Assembly: GCF_014642875.1 (NCBI RefSeq)
Contig: NZ_BMJC01000005.1
Location: 310,001 to 374,000, forward strand
Source of the DNA: Puia dinghuensis
GTDB lineage: Bacteria > Bacteroidota > Bacteroidia > Chitinophagales > Chitinophagaceae
Direction of reading: 5' to 3'
DNA: 64,000 nucleotides
The notes under the pieces are model-generated. The model saw nothing but the letters and a program-made list of their open reading frames with translations, was not told the origin of the DNA and did not search any database. Of the stretch, positions 53,743-62,900 are shown one piece after another. The position numbers and the translations under genes are program-made. Position 1 is the first letter of the stretch, and each line of letters begins with the position of its first letter.

Positions 53743-55644
53743 TTACAACTTTTCAATCCAGCGATCATACCACAATTGAAACATCAACACCTGCCACAGC
53801 TTCTGGTAATTCACCTTTTTACCTGCTAAATATTCGTCACGTAATTGAATGATCGGGCCATGTGCAAATACCCCGGTCGCCGAAAGACAGCGCTCACTAA
53901 GATAATAACGCAGCTGTTCTTTGAGGTCTTCCCTGAACCAGACCATCAGCGGTGCGATAAAGGGCCGCTTGGGCCTTTCCATCAGCGCTTTGGGGATATA
54001 CCGGTGCACCACTTCCTTTAACAGCCACTTGTTCACCCCATTCCTGATCTTTAACGAAGACGGCAGCTGCGCCAGGAATTCGATCACCCGGTGGTCGAGC
54101 ATCGGCTCACGTCCCTCCAGGCTCACCGACATAGTCGCCCGGTCCATCTTCACCAGGTTGTTATCGACAAGAAAAGTCTTGTAATCGATGGCCAGCAGGC
54201 GGTTGACGGTGCCGTCATTATGCTCCAGCAGCCTGCCATCCTCGAAGAAGGTATGATAGCGCTCAAAAGACTGACCAAGAAATGACTCGGCTTCTTTCTC
54301 GGTGATGTACTGGCTGATATACTTGACGGCGCTCACGGGGTCATGGCTCTTCCAGATGAGCCGCATCTTCTCATAGCGCGTCGCAAAGTTATATTTACTG
54401 TTGAAAAAGGGAATATACTGGGGATTGATCAGCGACATGGTCCCGCTGAGCAGACTCTGGACAAAAGGCGGCATCTGGCTGGTATAGCGCTCCGCCTGGT
54501 TGAACTTGTTATAGCCGCCAAAGATCTCGTCTCCTCCGTCGGCACTGAGCGCTACCTTCACCTGCTTGCGCGCAAGCACGCTCACCAGCACCGTCGGAAC
54601 AGTGGAATTGTCCGCAAACGGCTCGTCATATATCTCCGGCAGCCGGTCGAGCACGCTTCCCGCTTCCTTTGCCGTGAGATACCATTCCGTATGATCCGTC
54701 CCGAGATATTCGGCTATCTTCTTGGCCTCGGGCGCCTCGTTGAATTCATTCTCGTGGAATCCTATGGTAAAGGTCTTCAGCTTCTCGGCCCGGCCCGTCT
54801 GGAGCAACGCGGCCACGCTGCTGCTGTCATAGCCACCGCTGAGAAATAGCCCCACCGGCACATCGGCCACCATCCGGTATTCATAGGCATTCTTCAGCAG
54901 CTTATCGGTCTGTTCTATCGCTTCCGCGTCGGACAACGATAGTTTGGGCTTATTATAATGATCGAATACCTCCCAGTATTTCGTCAGCTGCTGCCGGCGG
55001 CTGGAAAGATCGATCGTCAGGTAATGACCGGGCAGCAACTTGAACGTCCGGTGAAAGACGCTATGCGGGGCCGGGATATAGCTGAATTGCAGGAAAAGCG
55101 CTACACTGTTGACGTCTATCTTCTTCTCGAATGCCGGATGGGCATACAAGGCCTTCAGCTCGGAGCCGAATAACAGCACTTCCTCATTCCAGTAGTAATA
55201 TAAAGGCTTCACGCCCGCCCGGTCGCGCAACAGGATTATCTGTTGCTTCCGCTTGTCATAAAGGGCAAAGGCGAACATGCCGATAAACTTTTGCACTACA
55301 TCGATGCCCCAGCAATCATATCCCTTCAGAATAACTTCCGTGTCCGACCAGGAAGTGAAAGTATACCCCTTTTCCTCTAGTTCCTTCCTTATCTCCTTGA
55401 AATTATAGATCTCCCCGTTGAAGTTGACGATGAGGTCGCCAAAATGCATCGGCTGATGTCCCAGGGGGGACAGATCGAGGATCGACAACCGGCGCTGACC
55501 AAAGCCGATGGCCGCTTCCGGCGCCTCATACACTTCACAGCCACCGTCATCAGGTCCACGGTGAAGCAGCGCATCCGACATTTTGCGCAACACGTCGATG
55601 CCGCTATTCTTTTTAAAATCCACAAAGCCGGTGATTCCACACAT
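53743..55644 (-). CDS. asnB: Asparagine synthase (glutamine-hydrolysing)-like enzyme
   Basis: A 633-residue AsnB-type protein. The N-terminal glutamine amidotransferase starts MCGITGFVD, so Cys2 is the nucleophile, with LLHRGPDDGG and VNFNGEIYNF following. The synthetase domain has the pyrophosphate loop LFLSGGYDSSSVAALL and ALSADGGDEIFGGYNKF. Such proteins occur commonly inside O-antigen and exopolysaccharide loci, where they are thought to amidate a sugar acid or amino-acid substituent rather than make free asparagine. Placement between a GT4 and a GT2 in one operon supports this here. Housekeeping asparagine synthesis cannot be excluded. Confidence 0.93.
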   Translation of the reverse strand: MCGITGFVDFKKNSGIDVLRKMSDALLHRGPDDGGCEVYEAPEAAIGFGQRRLSILDLSPLGHQPMHFGDLIVNFNGEIYNFKEIRKELEEKGYTFTSWSDTEVILKGYDCWGIDVVQKFIGMFAFALYDKRKQQIILLRDRAGVKPLYYYWNEEVLLFGSELKALYAHPAFEKKIDVNSVALFLQFSYIPAPHSVFHRTFKLLPGHYLTIDLSSRRQQLTKYWEVFDHYNKPKLSLSDAEAIEQTDKLLKNAYEYRMVADVPVGLFLSGGYDSSSVAALLQTGRAEKLKTFTIGFHENEFNEAPEAKKIAEYLGTDHTEWYLTAKEAGSVLDRLPEIYDEPFADNSTVPTVLVSVLARKQVKVALSADGGDEIFGGYNKFNQAERYTSQMPPFVQSLLSGTMSLINPQYIPFFNSKYNFATRYEKMRLIWKSHDPVSAVKYISQYITEKEAESFLGQSFERYHTFFEDGRLLEHNDGTVNRLLAIDYKTFLVDNNLVKMDRATMSVSLEGREPMLDHRVIEFLAQLPSSLKIRNGVNKWLLKEVVHRYIPKALMERPKRPFIAPLMVWFREDLKEQLRYYLSERCLSATGVFAHGPIIQLRDEYLAGKKVNYQKLWQVLMFQLWYDRWIEKL

Positions 55645-55650
55645 AGATTG

Positions 55651-56553
55651 TCAGTTAAAGGTAATGGTGCGATTGAATTGCCATAAAATGCCTTTCCAGA
55701 AGGAAGTCAGATGTGCCTTCTGGCCCTTCACCAGGAAACTCAGGGTATTCTTGGGTATGGTGAAGCAAACAAAGTAGAGGATAAACAGGGAAAACGCCAG
55801 CGGAGGCGTATTGCGGCGCATAAACAGGATGCGGTTGCGCGTCAGGTAAAAAGTTTTCAACGGGCTCGACTTACCCGTCGTCATCGATTCCTTATGATAG
55901 ATCAGCGACTTGGGTTGGTAATAGACCTTATAGCCCTGCCGCTTTATCTGTTCGGACCAGTCGAACTCCTCATAATACAGGAAGAATTCCTCCGGCATGG
56001 CGCCTACTTCGTCGATGATCCGTCTCGGCACCATCATGGCGCCGCCATGGGCATAATGCGTCTCCTTCATCTGGTCGTACTGGCCATGATCCTTCTCCCG
56101 GCACCCGATCATACTGTTGCGCCCGGTGAAAATATTCACCGGGTAATAACCGGCATATTCGATCGTCCCTTTGTCGAAAAAGTAATGGAATTTGGGGCAA
56201 ACGATCCCCGCATCGGGATGCTCCCGGTACGCCTCCAACAGCCCTTCCAACAGGCCCGGAGTGAATTCAGTATCGTTATTGACAATAAAAAGATAGTCGC
56301 CGGATGCTTGCCGGATACCCGCGTTATTACCCGCCGAGAATCCAAGATTGGCGGAATTGCGAACGATCTTTGCCTGGGGACACACGTCAAGGAAGGCCGC
56401 GGTAGGGTCTTCATTCGAAGCGTTATCGACCACGATGATCTCGATGTGGGGATAGGTGTTCTGCTCCCGGATGGATACAAGAAAATCACACGTTATTGCG
56501 GTATTGTTCCAATTCAGCGCAATAATGGATATTAAAGGGTTATCCCTCAACAT
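55651..56553 (-). CDS. Glycosyltransferase family 2, rhamnosyltransferase-like
   Basis: A 300-residue GT2. The catalytic domain starts PLISIIALNWNNTAITCDFL, with IIVVDNASNEDP, an FIVNNDTEFTPGLLE block (D-x-D equivalent NND) and EEFFLYYEEFDWSEQIKRQGYKV, the pattern of rhamnosyltransferase-like GT2 proteins. A C-terminal hydrophobic stretch (about 250-275) may hold it at the membrane. It follows the sugar-phosphate transferase by 74 bases and is 6 bases before the asparagine synthase-like gene. It probably adds the second sugar of the repeat unit. Confidence 0.92.
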   Translation of the reverse strand: MLRDNPLISIIALNWNNTAITCDFLVSIREQNTYPHIEIIVVDNASNEDPTAAFLDVCPQAKIVRNSANLGFSAGNNAGIRQASGDYLFIVNNDTEFTPGLLEGLLEAYREHPDAGIVCPKFHYFFDKGTIEYAGYYPVNIFTGRNSMIGCREKDHGQYDQMKETHYAHGGAMMVPRRIIDEVGAMPEEFFLYYEEFDWSEQIKRQGYKVYYQPKSLIYHKESMTTGKSSPLKTFYLTRNRILFMRRNTPPLAFSLFILYFVCFTIPKNTLSFLVKGQKAHLTSFWKGILWQFNRTITFN

Positions 56554-56627
56554 GATTGAGACTTTCTTTTAGCTAAGGTACGGTTCTTATTTCTTATACA
56601 TTTTCCCAGGCGACCGAAAAGGGAGCC

Positions 56628-57794
56628 TTAGACATTTTCTTTCTGCAGGAGGGCGCCGGGAGTATTAGCGATTATCCAGAAATCGGTGGCAAAATTACAG
56701 TTGGTGGCATAGTCGATATCCAGGGAAATCCGCTCTTCTACCGACATATCCTTTGTCCCTCTCTTCTTCACCTGCCAGAGTCCGGTGATCCCCGCCGGCG
56801 CCATGAAACGCGCGGCATAATGGTCCGTAGTCAACGTTTCGGCCTCATACAACGGCAGGGGCCGGTTACCGACAAGAGACATATCCCCCAACAACACATT
56901 CACCAGCTGCGGCAATTCATCCAGGCTGCTATTCCGCAGGAAACTACCCACTTTCGTGATCCGCGGGTCATTGTTGATCTTAAAGAAGACCGGGCCTTTT
57001 ACTTCGGCATTATACTGGTTCAGATGGGCCAGATCGGTGATCTTCTTGTCGGCCCCATGAACCATCGTACGAAACTTGTAGAAGTTGAATATCTTATAAC
57101 CACGGCCGGCACGCTTTGCGATATAAAAGATAGGGCCGCGCGATTCCAGCCGGATGGCAAGGGCGATCAACAGAAAAAGGGGACTCAACAGCAAAAGGGC
57201 GACGGAAGCAACCAGGATGTCGAAGGCACGCTTGGTCATCAGGCCAAAACGCAGACTCCGCAGCGACTTCTCCTCGATCTTCGGCGCGACAGTCTCCACA
57301 TTGGTTTGCGCCTTCATCTTGCGAAGGAAGCGGATCTTCGATACCAGATCCATCTTTTCACAATCTTCCACGAACAGCATCTCATCTGGCCTGACATGCT
57401 TGCGGTAAAGCAGCACATCCCTCTCCCCTAACCCGGAGATATCCAGGATAAAAGGGATCGAACGGAGCACAGCATGCTGACGCAGAAATTGATTGAAATG
57501 GCTGATAGTGGCAAAATCAAAACGTGCTTCACAGAGGATGACCTCGGGTAACTTGTTCCTACCCTGCTCCACAGTTTTCAGGAGCTCGGCCTTTGTTTTC
57601 TCCAATCCTTCCAATACGGATCCTTCTTTGTAAAGCTCTACCAACTTCATAATGTTGGCGCTGTTTCTTCCAATATAGCAGAAGCCGCTGAATTGGAAGT
57701 TGCCTGTCTGAGGCAGGTGATAGGACCTAAAAATTACCCGTGAGGAAATTTTTTTGGCCTTTTGTACAGTTTGGGGTGTTAATAATAAATCCAT
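56628..57794 (-). CDS. Undecaprenyl-phosphate sugar-phosphate transferase with receiver-like N-terminal domain
   Basis: 388 residues. The C-terminal half (about 185-388) is a bacterial sugar transferase of the WcaJ/PglC type: one membrane segment (about 189-213), [47 protein letters not shown] and a closing GLWQVKKRG block. It starts glycan synthesis by moving a sugar-1-phosphate to undecaprenyl phosphate. The N-terminal part (about 35-162) is not the usual multi-span or CoA-binding-like domain; its alternating strand-helix pattern ([28 protein letters not shown]) resembles a response-regulator receiver without the phosphoacceptor aspartate. It is first gene of the operon running to 51850. 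Confidence 0.88.
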   Translation of the reverse strand: MDLLLTPQTVQKAKKISSRVIFRSYHLPQTGNFQFSGFCYIGRNSANIMKLVELYKEGSVLEGLEKTKAELLKTVEQGRNKLPEVILCEARFDFATISHFNQFLRQHAVLRSIPFILDISGLGERDVLLYRKHVRPDEMLFVEDCEKMDLVSKIRFLRKMKAQTNVETVAPKIEEKSLRSLRFGLMTKRAFDILVASVALLLLSPLFLLIALAIRLESRGPIFYIAKRAGRGYKIFNFYKFRTMVHGADKKITDLAHLNQYNAEVKGPVFFKINNDPRITKVGSFLRNSSLDELPQLVNVLLGDMSLVGNRPLPLYEAETLTTDHYAARFMAPAGITGLWQVKKRGTKDMSVEERISLDIDYATNCNFATDFWIIANTPGALLQKENV

Positions 57795-57828
57795 ACAACA
57801 GGTTTATGTAATCATATATACGGTGGCT

Positions 57829-57859
57829 CAGAAATACGAAGCTGACTTTCTCATGGCAA
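57829..57859 (-). promoter_or_regulatory. Putative promoter of the sugar-transferase operon
   Basis: On the minus strand TTG (57859-57857) and TATTTCTG (57836-57829) are separated by 20 bases, matching the Bacteroidota -33/-7 spacing; the -7 box differs from TAnnTTTG at one base. It would give a short leader before the start at 57794. Confidence 0.4.
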
Positions 57860-57929
57860 GAATAAAATCCGCTTCTTTTTACGATTCAGGGTTATGTTTG
57901 CTGTACGCTTTTAATGGGATTAGATTTAC

Positions 57930-57966
57930 CGGTTGAGAACAACCGAGCCCAGGAAGCGAAACTTCC
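57930..57966 (-). terminator. Two tandem hairpins after the response-regulator gene
   Basis: CGGTTG and CAACCG pair around a four-base loop at 57930-57945, and GGAAG and CTTCC pair around a five-base loop at 57952-57966. Both lie just beyond the minus-strand stop at 57981 and before the promoter-like elements of the sugar-transferase operon. No T-tract follows, so termination is plausible rather than shown. Confidence 0.4.
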
Positions 57967-57980
57967 CGGACATTGTGAAT

Positions 57981-58388
57981 CTAACTCGCTAATACGCGAT
58001 CTTTATCGAACTGTCCGCTGTTCACCAGGTCTTGTATGGCTACCACCAACTCAACCGGGTTAAACGGTTTCATGAAATATTTCAAGACCCCATATTCGAC
58101 ACACCTGGCATCTGTTTCCTTCACATCTGCACCGGATAATACCACAACAGGTATGTCTCCGTACATTCCGCTGCTTGCCAGCTGCTGAATCAGTTCCCAA
58201 TTCTCCATATCCGGCAACTGGGGGTCTGCTATGATCAGATCGGGTTGTTCCCGATGAGATAAGTAATACATCGCTGAATATCCATCAGGTACTGTCACCA
58301 CCTGGTAGTCTCTTCCTAATACGGTCTGCAGCAAGAATCTGATAGCTTTGCTATCATCGATAGCCAAAATTTGTTTTTTCATGTCCAC
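57981..58388 (-). CDS. Single-domain response regulator (CheY-like receiver)
   Basis: A 135-residue stand-alone receiver. The acidic pair is D11-D12 (AIDDS), the phosphoacceptor is D55 (IIADPQLPDMENW), the switch residue is S85 (VVVLSGA) and the conserved lysine is K107 (YFMKPF). There is no output domain, so it must act through a partner. Next downstream on the same strand is the sugar-phosphate transferase with a receiver-like domain, 186 bases away and with its own promoter-like sequence. A functional pairing is possible but untested. No histidine kinase is in the window. A perfect inverted repeat lies just upstream. Confidence 0.92.
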   Translation of the reverse strand: MDMKKQILAIDDSKAIRFLLQTVLGRDYQVVTVPDGYSAMYYLSHREQPDLIIADPQLPDMENWELIQQLASSGMYGDIPVVVLSGADVKETDARCVEYGVLKYFMKPFNPVELVVAIQDLVNSGQFDKDRVLAS

Positions 58389-58788
58389 TGTGCATTTTGA
58401 GGGTTCAAGTAGTTACTTGATCTTTCAAGGATGGCAATGGAAATACTCCGGCTAACACGAGGTATTGGCTTCAAGAAAAATGCTTCTGATAAGTTAGAAG
58501 CTGGCTTTACAAAATAGCAATGTGGATTATGGCTTTCTTACTAATTCCAGACCTACTTTAAGATCACGGGAATTTCAAGGATGGTGGGTTGATCAAAAGC
58601 TATACATGAAAGAGTTATAATTAGCCCAATATTCAGAGGATTATTAGAATATGGCAGGCGTTAATAGTGAGGTGAAGGTACACATTACTTTTTTACTTTT
58701 CAAATTATTTGGTGAATATTTTTGGTTTCGAACGCTAAATTGGGACTTTTTCCCGAATTGAGGAATACCCTGTTTAGAGTATTTTTTT
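58389..58788. other. AT-rich intergenic region
   Basis: 400 bases between the response-regulator start and the oxygenase stop. Apart from the inverted repeat at 58405-58420 it contains no supported gene. Short open frames here are AT-rich and lack plausible starts. It probably holds the regulator promoter and the 3' end of the thi-oxygenase transcript. Confidence 0.6.
58405..58420. promoter_or_regulatory. Perfect inverted repeat upstream of the response-regulator gene
   Basis: TCAAGTA-GT-TACTTGA: two 7-base arms around a 2-base centre, ending 17 bases before the ATG at 58388. A second, shorter CTTGA/TCAAG pairing overlaps it on the upstream side (58416-58428). The position fits an operator or a leader hairpin controlling the regulator. 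Confidence 0.4.
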
Positions 58789-59607
58789 CTACAATATGAG
58801 TGGGTTCAAATCCGACATCGCCAGCCTTCCGGGCGGCAGCCCGCTCAACCACATATTCAGCTCGTTCACCTGCGCAGGATGCACCGGCTGCGCAACCCTG
58901 GCGCCATCCGCCATATACGTAATCGTCATCATCTCCCGCCGCCGGTCGGACAGATTCGCCGAAGTATGGTGCACCGTATTCCCATAATGCCACGTGGCAT
59001 CGCCGGCCCTCATCCCCGCCGCCCGGCTAAGGGGAAAATGCTGTTCGCGGATATATTTCCGATAGGTAGAGTCCGGTTCGGACGATAGCTTGGGGTCCAT
59101 AATCGTGCCATACTTATGCGAACCCGTAGCAAAAACAAACATCCCCATTTCGATACTCTGGTCCGTCAGCGCCATCGCCATCGTCACGGTATCAGCCGTA
59201 TCCAGAGGCCAATAATATTGGTCCTGGTGCCAGTACGTAGCGCCGCCCCCTGCCTCCTTGAACAATGCATGGTCATGATAGATTCTCACATTAGCCACAC
59301 CAAGCAAATCTGCTGCCACCTTGCCCAGTCGTTTCGAAAGAACCAGCTGCCGCACCCCTTCATCATGTCGCCACAGGTTCACCATCTGGCCAAATGCCCG
59401 CCCATAGATGCCCTTCTCCGGCAACCTCCGCTTCTCCCGGCTCTGCCTCTTCACCGCCTCCACCACCTGTTGGCGGTAGACGGCAACCTCTACTGTGGAA
59501 AGGACACCCCGAACCCGCACATGCCCATTATTGCGGAATTCATCCCGTTGTGCCGTGGATATCTCCCGGAAGCCCTCCAGGGAAGGTATGGTTTTCACCT
59601 GCGCCAT
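58789..59607 (-). CDS. Phytanoyl-CoA dioxygenase (PhyH) family putative oxygenase
   Basis: A 272-residue Fe(II)/2-oxoglutarate oxygenase-like protein. Visible ligands are H127-x-D129 (YWHQDQYYWPLD) and a distal histidine in TVHHTSANLSDRRR (H213 or H214), with the following arginine placed to bind 2-oxoglutarate. The HQDxxYWP pattern is typical of bacterial PhyH members that hydroxylate small molecules, including ectoine and amino acids. It begins 24 bases after thiH, so it may be read with the thi operon, which is unusual. A tailoring role for the NRPS-PKS product 7 kb away is possible. Substrate unknown. Confidence 0.86.
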   Translation of the reverse strand: MAQVKTIPSLEGFREISTAQRDEFRNNGHVRVRGVLSTVEVAVYRQQVVEAVKRQSREKRRLPEKGIYGRAFGQMVNLWRHDEGVRQLVLSKRLGKVAADLLGVANVRIYHDHALFKEAGGGATYWHQDQYYWPLDTADTVTMAMALTDQSIEMGMFVFATGSHKYGTIMDPKLSSEPDSTYRKYIREQHFPLSRAAGMRAGDATWHYGNTVHHTSANLSDRRREMMTITYMADGARVAQPVHPAQVNELNMWLSGLPPGRLAMSDLNPLIL

Positions 59608-59631
59608 ATCGGCTTGTAAATTAGCCTATCC

Positions 59632-60777
59632 TTATTTCATTTGCAACACCGTGTCCCAATCCTTCCACACCGCATCATACCCCTGCCGCCGGATCATCGC
59701 AGCAATCTCGGCCGGGCTCCGGTGATCATGGATCTCAAATTGCTCCAACGACGCCCGATCCACCGCATAACCACCCGGGTTCGTACGTGACCCGGCACTC
59801 ATCGACGTAATCCCCAGCCGCACCACATGGTCCCGGAATACCGGGCTTTCCCGCGTAGACAGGGAAAGCTCCACCTCCTCGTCAAGCAAGCGGTAGGCAC
59901 AGATGAGTTGCACCAGCTCCCGGTCGGACATCTCCACCTTTGGCGTAATTCCCCCGGAAGAGGGCCTCAACCGCACATCCTCCTCCCCCGCATGCGGCCG
60001 TAACCGCGGAAACGAGATCGAATACCTCGTCCGCCAATACCTGTTCTCCAGGTACCGCAAATGCAACCCCGTAAACCAGCTGTCAGTCCGCCAGTCCTCC
60101 AACCCGATCAACACGCCAAGCCCCATCTTGTAGATCCCGGCCTTCCCCAGCCGGTCAGGCGTCTCCAGGCGGTAGCCAAAGTTGGATTTCCTGCCCCTGG
60201 GATGATGCAGCCTATAGTCCTCCCGGTGATAGGTCTCCTGGTAGACCAGTACGGTATGCAGCCCGTGTTCCATCAACAGGGAATACTCCGCCTGGTCCAG
60301 GGGCTGTACTTCCATGGACAAATGCGCGAAATGGGGTCGCACGACATCCAGGGCCCTTACAAAATAATCCACCCCAACAGTCTGGTTGGCTTCGCCGCTG
60401 ACCAATAACACATGCTCATATCCCATCTCCTTAATAGCCGACACCTCGGTAAGCAATTCCCCCGCGCTAAGTGTACGTCGGGCAATCCTGTTCTCATAGC
60501 TGAACCCGCAATAAGTGCAAATATTCTGACACTCGTTGGAGAGATACAGCGGGATATATAGCTGTATCACCTTCCCAAAACGTTTTTGCGTCACCTGCTG
60601 GCTCAGCCGTGCCATCTCTTCCAGGTAGGGGGCCGCGACAGGCGAAAGCAACGCTTTAAGGTCCTCCAGGTCACGCGCCGGCTTACCCAACGCCCGCTCT
60701 ACATCCCGGGCCGTCTTGCTGTAGATGTCCTGCTTTACACGGCCCCATTCATACTTATCAAATACTTCCGAAAACAT
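59632..60777 (-). CDS. thiH: 2-iminoacetate synthase ThiH
   Basis: A 381-residue radical-SAM enzyme that cleaves tyrosine to dehydroglycine (2-iminoacetate) and p-cresol for thiazole synthesis. The iron-sulfur cluster motif is C83-x3-C87-x2-C90 (CQNICTYC), followed by GFSYENR. The C-terminal region with SISFPRLRPHAG matches the family. Length is normal. It is the last thiamine gene of the minus-strand operon, 10 bases after thiG; thiS and thiF are not in the window. Use of ThiH rather than glycine oxidase ThiO fits an organism able to grow at low oxygen, as is common in Bacteroidota. Confidence 0.96.
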   Translation of the reverse strand: MFSEVFDKYEWGRVKQDIYSKTARDVERALGKPARDLEDLKALLSPVAAPYLEEMARLSQQVTQKRFGKVIQLYIPLYLSNECQNICTYCGFSYENRIARRTLSAGELLTEVSAIKEMGYEHVLLVSGEANQTVGVDYFVRALDVVRPHFAHLSMEVQPLDQAEYSLLMEHGLHTVLVYQETYHREDYRLHHPRGRKSNFGYRLETPDRLGKAGIYKMGLGVLIGLEDWRTDSWFTGLHLRYLENRYWRTRYSISFPRLRPHAGEEDVRLRPSSGGITPKVEMSDRELVQLICAYRLLDEEVELSLSTRESPVFRDHVVRLGITSMSAGSRTNPGGYAVDRASLEQFEIHDHRSPAEIAAMIRRQGYDAVWKDWDTVLQMK

Positions 60778-60787
60778 ACGCAGTTGA

Positions 60788-61567
60788 TTAATCCAAAAAT
60801 GCCGTCAGCGGGCTGCTCGCCACGGCTTCCGTAGCAACTGGAGCCAGCCGGGCCTCGAAAGCCATCCGCCCGCTCTCTACCGCAAGACGAAAAGCTGCTG
60901 CCATCTTCACCGGGTCGGCACTCACCGCAATAGCCGTATTCACCAGCACGGCGTCTGCACCCATCTCCATCGCCCTGGCCGCATCGGAAGGCGCCCCGAT
61001 ACCCGCATCTACCACCACCGGCACCCGGCTCTGGGCAATAATGATCTCCAGAAAATCAGCCGTCTTTAATCCCTTATTGCTGCCGATAGGCGAACCAAGC
61101 GGCATCACCGCCGCTACCCCTACTTCTTCCAGCCGCTTGCAAAGCACCGGATCGGCATGGATATACGGCAGCACCACAAACCCTCGCTTGACCAACTCTT
61201 CCGCCGCGATGAGGGTTTCCACCCCATCAGGCATCAACCAGCGTGGATCAGGATGTATCTCCAGCTTGAGCCAATTGGTGCCAAGGGCTTCACGCGCCAG
61301 CTCAGCCGCGAACACCGCCTCCCGGGAATTACGCACCCCCGAAGTGTTGGGCAACAAATGCAGGCGCGGATGCCGCAGGTATTTTAACAGCTGGTCTTCC
61401 TCACTCCCATTCTTATGTGCTCGTGCATCTACCCGCCGCAACGCCACCGTCACCAATTCACTCCCGCTGGCCAGCAACGCTTCCTCCATAATAGCAAGCG
61501 CTCCGAATTTCCCGGTACCCGTAAACAACCGGGAATGAAATGTTTTATCTGCTATGGTCAACATCAT
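60788..61567 (-). CDS. thiG: Thiazole synthase ThiG
   Basis: About 259 residues from ATG 61567. The open frame extends 29 codons upstream, but that part lies inside thiE and is not ThiG-like, whereas [21 protein letters not shown] is the family N-terminus. The Schiff-base lysine lies in [51 protein letters not shown] and [10 protein letters not shown] are the phosphate-binding and closing blocks. It condenses deoxyxylulose-5-phosphate, ThiS-thiocarboxylate and dehydroglycine into the thiazole. It overlaps thiE by 23 bases. Confidence 0.96.
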   Translation of the reverse strand: MMLTIADKTFHSRLFTGTGKFGALAIMEEALLASGSELVTVALRRVDARAHKNGSEEDQLLKYLRHPRLHLLPNTSGVRNSREAVFAAELAREALGTNWLKLEIHPDPRWLMPDGVETLIAAEELVKRGFVVLPYIHADPVLCKRLEEVGVAAVMPLGSPIGSNKGLKTADFLEIIIAQSRVPVVVDAGIGAPSDAARAMEMGADAVLVNTAIAVSADPVKMAAAFRLAVESGRMAFEARLAPVATEAVASSPLTAFLD

Positions 61568-62204
61568 CGTATAGTTTAATTTCTTCCTCCAATGTCCTGA
61601 CAACCTGCCGCCGGTCGCCCGCATGCACCAGCATCCCCGAAAAAGCAATGCCATGCAAACCCGCCTTCAACAGCGGAACAGCATCCTTCATCCCGATGCC
61701 GCCGATGGCCACCACCGGCAGATGCATCGCCTCCTTCCTCATCTGGTTCATCGTCCGCTGGTAACCCTCCAACCCAAGCGTCGGGCTAAGATTCTTCTTG
61801 GTGGTCGTATAACGGTAAGGACCAAGACCGATATAGTCCGCCCCCTGCCGCAAGTGCTCCCGGATGTCTTCTACCGTATTGGCCGTCCCGCCGATGATGG
61901 CACCTCCACCCAGTATCCGCCGGGCCTCGCTAACCGCCATATCCTGCTTTCCAAGATGCACGCCATGCGCCCCCACCTCCGCTGCGACGGCCACCCGGTC
62001 GTTGATGATCAGGACGGAATCCCAGTCGGAACATATCTTCTTCGCCGCCCGCGCCGCCGCCAATACTTCCTCATCCGAAGCCAGCTTCATCCGCAGCTGT
62101 ATCCACCGGATACCCGCCTGACAAGCCTCTTCCACCTGCCGGACATGACCCACCGGCACATCATCCATCGTCAAAAAATGTAATCGGGCGATCATTGGTG
62201 CCAT
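61545..62204 (-). CDS. thiE: Thiamine-phosphate synthase ThiE
   Basis: A 219-residue TIM-barrel protein that joins HMP-pyrophosphate to the thiazole phosphate. Family blocks are present: [56 protein letters not shown] (pyrophosphate and thiazole binding) and VVAIGGIG. The start at 62204 may really be the second methionine (MIARLHFLT). It overlaps thiD by 13 bases and thiG by 23, indicating tight coupling. This is the canonical copy; a divergent relative lies at 62901. Confidence 0.94.
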   Translation of the reverse strand: MAPMIARLHFLTMDDVPVGHVRQVEEACQAGIRWIQLRMKLASDEEVLAAARAAKKICSDWDSVLIINDRVAVAAEVGAHGVHLGKQDMAVSEARRILGGGAIIGGTANTVEDIREHLRQGADYIGLGPYRYTTTKKNLSPTLGLEGYQRTMNQMRKEAMHLPVVAIGGIGMKDAVPLLKAGLHGIAFSGMLVHAGDRRQVVRTLEEEIKLYDDVDHSR

Positions 62205-62900
62205 CCTAACAAACTTTTATTACTGCTTAGAAATCGTTCGACATATTCCTTGGCCTTCGCTGCCGCCTCGGACAATGGCCTCTCCAACGCCAGGTTCGCG
62301 GTCAAAGCAGATGCCAGCACACACCCCGAACCATGTTTGGGATGAACCGCCAGGCCACCCACCGGCTCCAACACCTGCACCGCCCCGCCGGCGAACAAAT
62401 AATCCCTGCCCGGATGCTCAGGGTGATGCCCGCCCTTCAAAAACACCCGGCAACCCGATTGCGTCGTTAACATCCGGCATCGCTCAAGCACATCGCCATC
62501 GGCATACAACCACCCCATCTCCTCCCAATTGGGCGTCATCAGGTAACATTGCGCCGCCACCTCCTCCCAACCCGCAGTCTTCCTCCAGAAATCAGTTCCA
62601 CTACTGGCCCTGATCACCGGGTCCCAAACTACCCGCACCGAGGGATTATGCTGCTTCAAATGCCGGATGATGCTCCCCGCCGCCTCTGTGGAATCGGTGA
62701 TCCCCATCTTCACCCAGTCAAAACCGGCTGCGTCAAAACAAACATCTATTTGTTCAAACACGCTTGTCTCCGGCAGCCAATCCACCCGCCGGATCACCCG
62801 TTCGTTCTGGAAGGTCATCGCAGTACATACCGCATAACCATAGACGGCATGCGCTTCCAGCGTCTTGACATCCGCCAGCACACCCGCCCCGCCACTGGGG

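Noticed and set aside
57754-57936. 60-codon plus-strand frame near the sugar-transferase start
   Set aside because: It covers the minus-strand promoter and leader region and has no recognisable feature.
58790-58815. GGTTCAAATCC-like tRNA T-arm sequence
   Set aside because: No matching acceptor, D or anticodon stems nearby and the stem is mismatched; the bases encode the C-terminus of the PhyH-type protein.
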